A stretch of 18,526 nt of DNA from Caryophanales bacterium (GTDB lineage Bacteria; Bacillota_I; Bacilli_A; RFN20; CAG-826): assembly GCA_022781015.1 (NCBI GenBank), contig JALEUF010000048.1:1-18526 (forward strand), read 5' to 3'. Of this stretch, positions 14,549-18,526 are shown piece after piece. A program made the translations under genes and the position numbers. Numbering within the stretch: position 1 is the stretch's first letter; each line of letters begins with the position of its first letter. The notes beneath the pieces are model-generated. The model was given only the letters and a program-made list of their open reading frames with translations, was not told the origin of the DNA and searched no databases.

Positions 14549-15040
14549 ATGGAAAGATTATTAGATAATAGAAGTGGTAAAGGAATTGAACCTAAAACAT
14601 TTCTTTCCGTTAATAGGATTAACGATACATTGATATTTGAATTTGAAGCGTATGATTCATCTTTGAATAGCTTTTCTAATATTGATAATGATGAATTATA
14701 TAATGGAGATGTAGTAGAAGTATTCCTAGATTTAGGTGATGAATTCTATTATGAATTTGAAGTCGCTCCAAACGGGGCTAGCTTTGTTGCAAAGATAATT
14801 AATGGAACCCCTACATTCATTAATAATGATTTCTTCTCGTGTAGTTCTTCTATTAAAGATGATTCTTACTTTGTAACTATGAAGATTGATTTATCTAAAC
14901 TTACTACTAGCAAAAAGATTAGATATAACGCCTTTAGGATTGAAACAAAAAGAATCGCAACAAATTATATATTGGAAGCCTTATCCCCAACTTTATCTAA
15001 TACATTCCATGTTAGGGATAAATTTATAGAACTAAATTAA
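14549..15040 (+). CDS. CBM9-like (DOMON-fold) carbohydrate-binding protein
   Basis: 163 residues with no signal peptide and no catalytic domain. The pattern FLSVNRINDTLIFEFEAYDS, then ELYNGDVVEVFLDLGDEFYYEFEVAPNG, then YFVTMKIDLSKL and RYNAFRIETKR matches the carbohydrate-binding family 9-like fold (beta sandwich; the GD.VEVFLD.....Y.EFEVAPNG block is its hallmark). Such stand-alone proteins are found near glycan-use genes, but the ligand is unknown. AAAGGA lies about 9 bases before the ATG. It converges with the minus-strand surface-protein remnant, 11 bp apart. A truncated N-terminus is possible because many relatives are longer. Confidence 0.72.
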   Translation: MERLLDNRSGKGIEPKTFLSVNRINDTLIFEFEAYDSSLNSFSNIDNDELYNGDVVEVFLDLGDEFYYEFEVAPNGASFVAKIINGTPTFINNDFFSCSSSIKDDSYFVTMKIDLSKLTTSKKIRYNAFRIETKRIATNYILEALSPTLSNTFHVRDKFIELN

Positions 15041-15051
15041 TCATGGGTCGC

Positions 15052-15519
15052 TTATTTTTTCTTCTTTAGGAATAAATATATACAGGTAATTATTAAAGAA
15101 ATAGAAACTGCTCCTGTAATTATGGATGTAACGATGATTACATCCTTTTTATTATTTGGAGTATCTATTTTATCCTGATCATTAGATGAATTATTTTCCT
15201 TGCTAGAAGAAGTGAGCTGACTTGAATTTGATGTAACGAATGTATCAGATTCCGATGAAGTCGATATAGGGGGTTTACTAGATGAACTAGAACTGCTTGA
15301 TTCTTGGATTTCTATTTCTTCATAAATAGCAACTAGATAAGTGTCTTCGGTTACAACAAAAGTATATGTTTCATCCGTGCTTATTATGTTCCCATCTTTA
15401 TCGGCCCATCCTACAAATTTCATTCCTTCTTTAGGTTTATCTGCCTTAATTGTAATAGATGAACCTACCGCGACATTTTCTTCGCTTCCAGAGCCATTTG
15501 GGATAACTATTGTTATTAA
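15052..15519 (-). pseudogene. 3' remnant of a membrane-anchored surface protein (InlB-type repeat)
   Basis: The frame is open from 15519 (after an in-frame TGA at 15520-15522) to the stop at 15052 and has no start before an ATG at 15423, which lies inside a domain. Residues read EENVAVGSSITIKADKPKEG, then MKFVGWADKDGNIISTDETY and TFVVTEDTYLVAIYEE, a bacterial InlB/Flg_new-type repeat of the pattern F.GW.D..G.......Y.F.V..D..L.A.Y. A Ser-rich stalk follows (SSSSSSSS..., about 60 residues), then a membrane helix VIIVTSIITGAVSISLIITCIYLFL and KKKK. The large N-terminal ectodomain is missing. An alternative is a small intact gene from 15423, but no ribosome site supports this well and it would begin mid-repeat. 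Confidence 0.65.
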
Positions 15520-15543
15520 TCATTGGTTAAGAACAAGACTGCT

Positions 15544-15624
15544 TTGCAGTTTATCTTATTTTAGGTGGATTTTCTCTTGCAGTTTTCCTTATTTATTGCT
15601 AGATTTTACTTGCAGTTTTCCTTA
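15544..15624 (+). repeat. Three iterations of a 33-bp repeat before the ATPase gene
   Basis: TTGCAGTTT occurs at 15544, 15577 and 15610, spaced exactly 33 bp. Units 2 and 3 share TTGCAGTTTTCCTTA; units 1 and 2 share the head, a CTTATTT block and a GATTTT near the end. The third unit runs into the ATPase ribosome site AAGGAG (15624-15629). Confidence 0.7.
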
Positions 15625-15635
15625 AGGAGTTCTTT

Positions 15636-17021
15636 ATGTTAAGAAGAAAAATAGAAGAAAAGTTACAATTTTGGTTTGAAAATAGAAAACAAGCTCTCCT
15701 TGTGAAAGGGGCTAGGCAGGTAGGAAAGTCTTTTTCCATTAGTTCTTTTATTAAAGACAAATTTGAGAATGTCATCGAAATTGATTTTTCTAAAAGGACT
15801 GATTTAATTGATACTTTTGCTTTGTTAAATAATTCTGATGATTTATTGCTCCGTTTATCTATAGTCGCAGGGGATAAAATGATTGAAAACAAAACTGCGG
15901 TTTTTCTAGATGAAATTCAACTTGTTTACCAAAGAAGGGATAAATTAAAAAGCAAAGGCAAATTGCCTAGCAAATCGCAAGATATTATCACTGCGATGAA
16001 ATCTTTAGTTGCTAAAGGCCAGTACCGTTTTATATTGAGTGGCTCCTTGCTGGGCATTGCAATTAAAGACATTAATCTTAATCCTACAGGATATATGGAC
16101 GAATATAAGATGTATCCTTTGGATTTTGAAGAATTCCTATGGGCTAAAGGAGTTGGGGAACAGGCGATTAATTACCTTAAGAATTGCTTTGAAAAAAGAG
16201 TTCCTGTTGATAATTCAATTAATGAGATGTTTCTAAAATATTTTAGGGAATATGTACTAGTTGGTGGCATGCCTGAAGCTGTTGACGCATTTATTAATAA
16301 GAATAATCTATATCTAGTTAACGAGGCCCAAAGCCAAATAGTCAATAGATATAAAGTTGATATTACAACCTATATCGATGATGACGAAGGGTTAAAGTTA
16401 AGAGTTAGAGATATCTATAATGCCATTCCATCTCAATTATCTAGCAAGAACTATCGTTATGTTTCTTCTAGAGTTATAGATAAACAATTTCTAAAAAACA
16501 ATAATCTTGAAGATGAATTTTTATGGCTAGGTGCTGCAGGCGTAGCCTTGCCAGTATTTAATGTTACGGAACCAATTATTCCTTTGGCGTTATCTAGAGA
16601 AAGAAAGACTCTAAAATTGTTTGATAATGATGTAGGCCTATTGATTTCTCAACTTGTTGATACTGGTATTAGAGAAAAACTTCTAAATAATGAAAAGGTA
16701 ATTAATTATGGTGCACCATACGAAAACGTAGTAGCGCAAGAATTAATTTCACATGGTTTTGATGAAGAGCTGTTTTATTACAACTCGAAAGCGCATGGGG
16801 AAGTGGATTTTCTAGTTACGTTGAATAATGAAGTATTACCTATTGAGGTTAAATCCGGAAAACTAATTGAACAGCAGGTATATAATCATTCGGCATTAAA
16901 TAATCTATTAAAAACATATAATCATCCTCTTGCGTATGTTTTTGGCGAGACTAATGTAGTTAAAGAAAATGATGTAATTTATCAAATGCCAATTTATATG
17001 GTTGATTTTATTAGGAAGTAG
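15636..17021 (+). CDS. AAA_14/DUF4143 ATPase
   Basis: 461 residues of the family of P-loop ATPases with a C-terminal DUF4143 domain. Function in cells is not established for the family. Walker A is G25-ARQVGK-S32, Walker B is AVFLD93E94IQ, and LSGSLLG follows the ATPase sensor region. Middle signatures MYPLDFEEFLWA and YVLVGGMPEAV are diagnostic. The C-terminal part (about 370-415) carries YENVVAQEL, HGEVD391FLV and PIE404VK406SGK, the arrangement of a PD-(D/E)xK nuclease-like fold, with all three residues kept. The ATG has AAGGAG 6 bases upstream. It is a single gene with 33-bp repeats in front and no partner. Such genes often exist as many scattered copies in one genome. Confidence 0.93.
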   Translation: MLRRKIEEKLQFWFENRKQALLVKGARQVGKSFSISSFIKDKFENVIEIDFSKRTDLIDTFALLNNSDDLLLRLSIVAGDKMIENKTAVFLDEIQLVYQRRDKLKSKGKLPSKSQDIITAMKSLVAKGQYRFILSGSLLGIAIKDINLNPTGYMDEYKMYPLDFEEFLWAKGVGEQAINYLKNCFEKRVPVDNSINEMFLKYFREYVLVGGMPEAVDAFINKNNLYLVNEAQSQIVNRYKVDITTYIDDDEGLKLRVRDIYNAIPSQLSSKNYRYVSSRVIDKQFLKNNNLEDEFLWLGAAGVALPVFNVTEPIIPLALSRERKTLKLFDNDVGLLISQLVDTGIREKLLNNEKVINYGAPYENVVAQELISHGFDEELFYYNSKAHGEVDFLVTLNNEVLPIEVKSGKLIEQQVYNHSALNNLLKTYNHPLAYVFGETNVVKENDVIYQMPIYMVDFIRK

Positions 17022-17423
17022 ATGACGGCAAAGCGACCAAATTTTGACTAATTTTAGCTTTTATCGAAATAAAAGTACTGATATTTGCTGAAACGAGAAA
17101 GCGTCTCTTGCGCTATTTTTCCTCCTTCTCTAACTTAAGTGTGTTTTAAGTCTTTAATTAAGTTTCACGATTTTGCTAATTTACAAGTTCTATAGAACTT
17201 TATGACATTGATTTAGAACAGCTTTAATTGCTCGGTTTTTTCTTCTGTCCCGTCCAGGGATTGGGGTACAGTTCAAACTCGAATGCTGATAATTTATTTC
17301 CCGTGACGCTATATTATGGCTCGTTTGCGTTTTTATCACTAAATTTATCAGTATTTTGAATAAACATCTATAATTCCCCTTGCATTACTAATGTGAAATC
17401 AAAGTGATGGTCGCGGATGCAAT
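17022..17423. other. 400-bp gene-free stretch between converging genes
   Basis: It contains an AT-rich hairpin with loop CGAA at 17057-17076 (8 bp, possible ATPase terminator), a perfect 16-bp palindrome AAGTTCTATAGAACTT at 17185-17200, and a set of nested complementary segments at 17286-17351. No credible reading frame was found; the longest minus-strand one (17224-17313) is 30 codons without a start. Confidence 0.4.
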
Positions 17424-18251
17424 CTACTCTATATTTGAACCTTTTTTCACGTTGCAACTATGGCAAAGTGTTTGCAGGTTATCAAATGTAGATTTGCCAC
17501 CTTTTGAAATAGGGATAATGTGATCTATTTCTAAGTCATTTGTGTATCTTCCACAATTCCTGCAACGATAGCCATCTCTTTTATAAATAGCAAATCTCAT
17601 TCTATTGGATACTTTGCCTCTTTCGACGCGACATATAGATTGCCACACATCATTATCAAGATAGAAGTTACCTCTTCTTTGGCTTAGTTTATTAATTACG
17701 GCTTCAATTTCTTCCGGAGAAAAAACGTTTTCTTTTGAACGCATGTAATAACCATTGATATTTGTTAGTTCTAAAGTGACAGTAATTGTAAATTGGATAG
17801 TTGGGAATTGTGTATTTTGTGCGAATGCTTTCTTTTCGTATTTAATAAGTCTTTTTCTATTTTTCAATGGCTTTTCTGTGTCCCATCTACCTAAATCTCC
17901 TGTAGCAAGCACTTCCTTCATGTATTCCATAAATAAACTATTGTTATCTAATGTATCTTCCATAGCGGAGATAACTTTCTTTCGCTGATAAACTAGTTGG
18001 TATGTAAGATAATCCAAACAAGAGATATTTTCGTACATACTCTCGTTGTCATAGGAATGGCACATATCGAAATTAGGGATTTCTTTAAAATGATATTTCT
18101 TGTTTATTTCGTTTAAGTGTTTTAAACAAAGACTATGAGTGGAAACAAAGTCAATGTATTTTTTCCTTATTATTGAGATTGGCAAATAAATCGATAAAGA
18201 AATAACAACGATGGCTAGAATAATTAGGAAGAATATCAATAATATTTTCAC
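17424..18251 (-). CDS. Membrane-anchored HNH nuclease-like protein
   Basis: 275 residues from a GTG at 18251; only a weak AGGTG lies about 15 bases upstream. Residues 2-24 form one strongly hydrophobic helix (ILLIFFLIILAIVVISLSIY), followed by basic residues IRKK, so the body should face the cytoplasm. Residues 30-215 belong to no family I recognise. The C-terminus is a canonical HNH domain: RFAIYKRDGYRC230RNC233, E-I-D243-H244-IIPISKGG, FDN258LQTLC263HSC266NVKKG, with the zinc cysteines and the catalytic His all present. HNH domains of this type nick or cut DNA. The role of a tethered nuclease is unknown; DNA uptake, repair or phage defence are all guesses. It is divergent from a partial gene 67 bp away. 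Confidence 0.85.
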   Translation of the reverse strand: MKILLIFFLIILAIVVISLSIYLPISIIRKKYIDFVSTHSLCLKHLNEINKKYHFKEIPNFDMCHSYDNESMYENISCLDYLTYQLVYQRKKVISAMEDTLDNNSLFMEYMKEVLATGDLGRWDTEKPLKNRKRLIKYEKKAFAQNTQFPTIQFTITVTLELTNINGYYMRSKENVFSPEEIEAVINKLSQRRGNFYLDNDVWQSICRVERGKVSNRMRFAIYKRDGYRCRNCGRYTNDLEIDHIIPISKGGKSTFDNLQTLCHSCNVKKGSNIE

Positions 18252-18318
18252 GAGAGTATTCTATCACCTGCGTTCTGCTTGAGGTATTCCAATATGTCTT
18301 TGATATCGGAGAATAGAA

Positions 18319-18526
18319 GTGGATAAACGCTTATGTTATACAATCCCAAATCCATTAAAAGAGGGAGATATTAAAAGATATTACGTTGCTAATATATTTA
18401 TAGATCAGGCAGCATTTATGGCTTGGCTTACAAGTAAGGCATATAACACCGGGGGTGCTGATATTTCTAATATGGTTATAGTTGTTGCCCCTCAATTTAT
18501 TAATGATTATCTATATAGATATTATA
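18319..18526 (+). CDS. 5' part of an unknown gene, runs off the window
   Basis: A frame opens after an in-frame TGA near 18301 and stays open for 69 codons to the window end. The proposed start is the GTG at 18319, with GGAG at 18308-18311, seven bases upstream. It begins VDKRLCYTIPNPLKEGDIKR and continues YYVANIFIDQAAFMAWLTSK to QFINDYLYRYY. There is no signal peptide and I recognise no domain. It is transcribed divergently from the HNH gene and may share regulation with it. An ATG at 18418 is a possible alternative start, but the codons upstream look equally coding. Confidence 0.45.
   Translation, partial: MDKRLCYTIPNPLKEGDIKRYYVANIFIDQAAFMAWLTSKAYNTGGADISNMVIVVAPQFINDYLYRYY

Noticed and set aside
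15544..15624. CRISPR array
   Set aside because: The period is 33 bp in total, with no room for spacers, only three diverged units and no cas genes.
17224..17313. 30-codon minus-strand frame with FELYPNPWTGQKKKP in the gene-free stretch
   Set aside because: No start codon or ribosome site and no recognised homology; possibly a relic but not supportable.

Overview
The window looks like a chromosomal contig from a low-GC Gram-positive bacterium of the Bacilli/Mollicutes-related kind, probably a gut or host-associated commensal. The basis is AT-rich sequence, Shine-Dalgarno starts, T-tailed hairpin terminators, TATAAT promoters, TGA used as a stop, and secreted proteins with Ser-rich stalks and Lys tails. 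The exact taxon cannot be read from the sequence.

Left part (1-5.8 kb): the 3' end of a secreted or surface-like gene converges on an L-fucose isomerase gene (fucI, minus strand), with two back-to-back terminators between them. A perfect 18-bp palindrome sits next to the fucI -10 box. Divergent from fucI is a large exported 5'-nucleotidase/metallophosphatase, followed by a complete tRNA-Leu(UAG) with its own promoter and terminator.

Middle part (5.8-14.4 kb): a decaying accessory or defence region begins just after the tRNA. It holds an AbiEi-like antitoxin whose overlapping toxin gene survives only as a start stub; a 5'-truncated, nonsense-mutated IS1595-type transposase; an intact 833-residue GmrSD-like nuclease (DUF262, DUF1524 HNH, C-terminal DUF4357); and the beginning of a type I methyltransferase gene (hsdM) with an in-frame stop. 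An IS3/IS150-like element cuts hsdM off. On its other side is the 3' end of an unrelated gene, so DNA has probably been deleted across it. A complete higBA toxin-antitoxin pair follows, then a second, different IS3/IS150-like element on the minus strand. Both IS elements have terminal inverted repeats, 3-bp flanking duplications and A-run frameshift sites joining orfA to orfB.

Right part (14.4-18.5 kb): a small CBM9-like carbohydrate-binding protein; a 5'-truncated surface-protein tail on the minus strand (InlB-type repeat, Ser-rich stalk, membrane anchor); three iterations of a TTGCAG-headed repeat at exact 33-bp spacing; an AAA_14/DUF4143 ATPase; a roughly 400-bp gene-free stretch with a palindrome and nested inverted repeats; and a membrane-anchored HNH protein divergent from an unknown partial gene at the window edge.

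The genes do not form one pathway. Fucose isomerisation, nucleotide hydrolysis and glycan binding fit a mucosal glycan-using commensal, while the centre is a hotspot of mobile elements and partly broken defence genes. No single system in the window is clearly new. The best leads are the GmrSD/DUF4357 protein beside hsdM, the 33-bp repeats before the AAA_14 ATPase, and the membrane-tethered HNH protein with its divergent neighbour.
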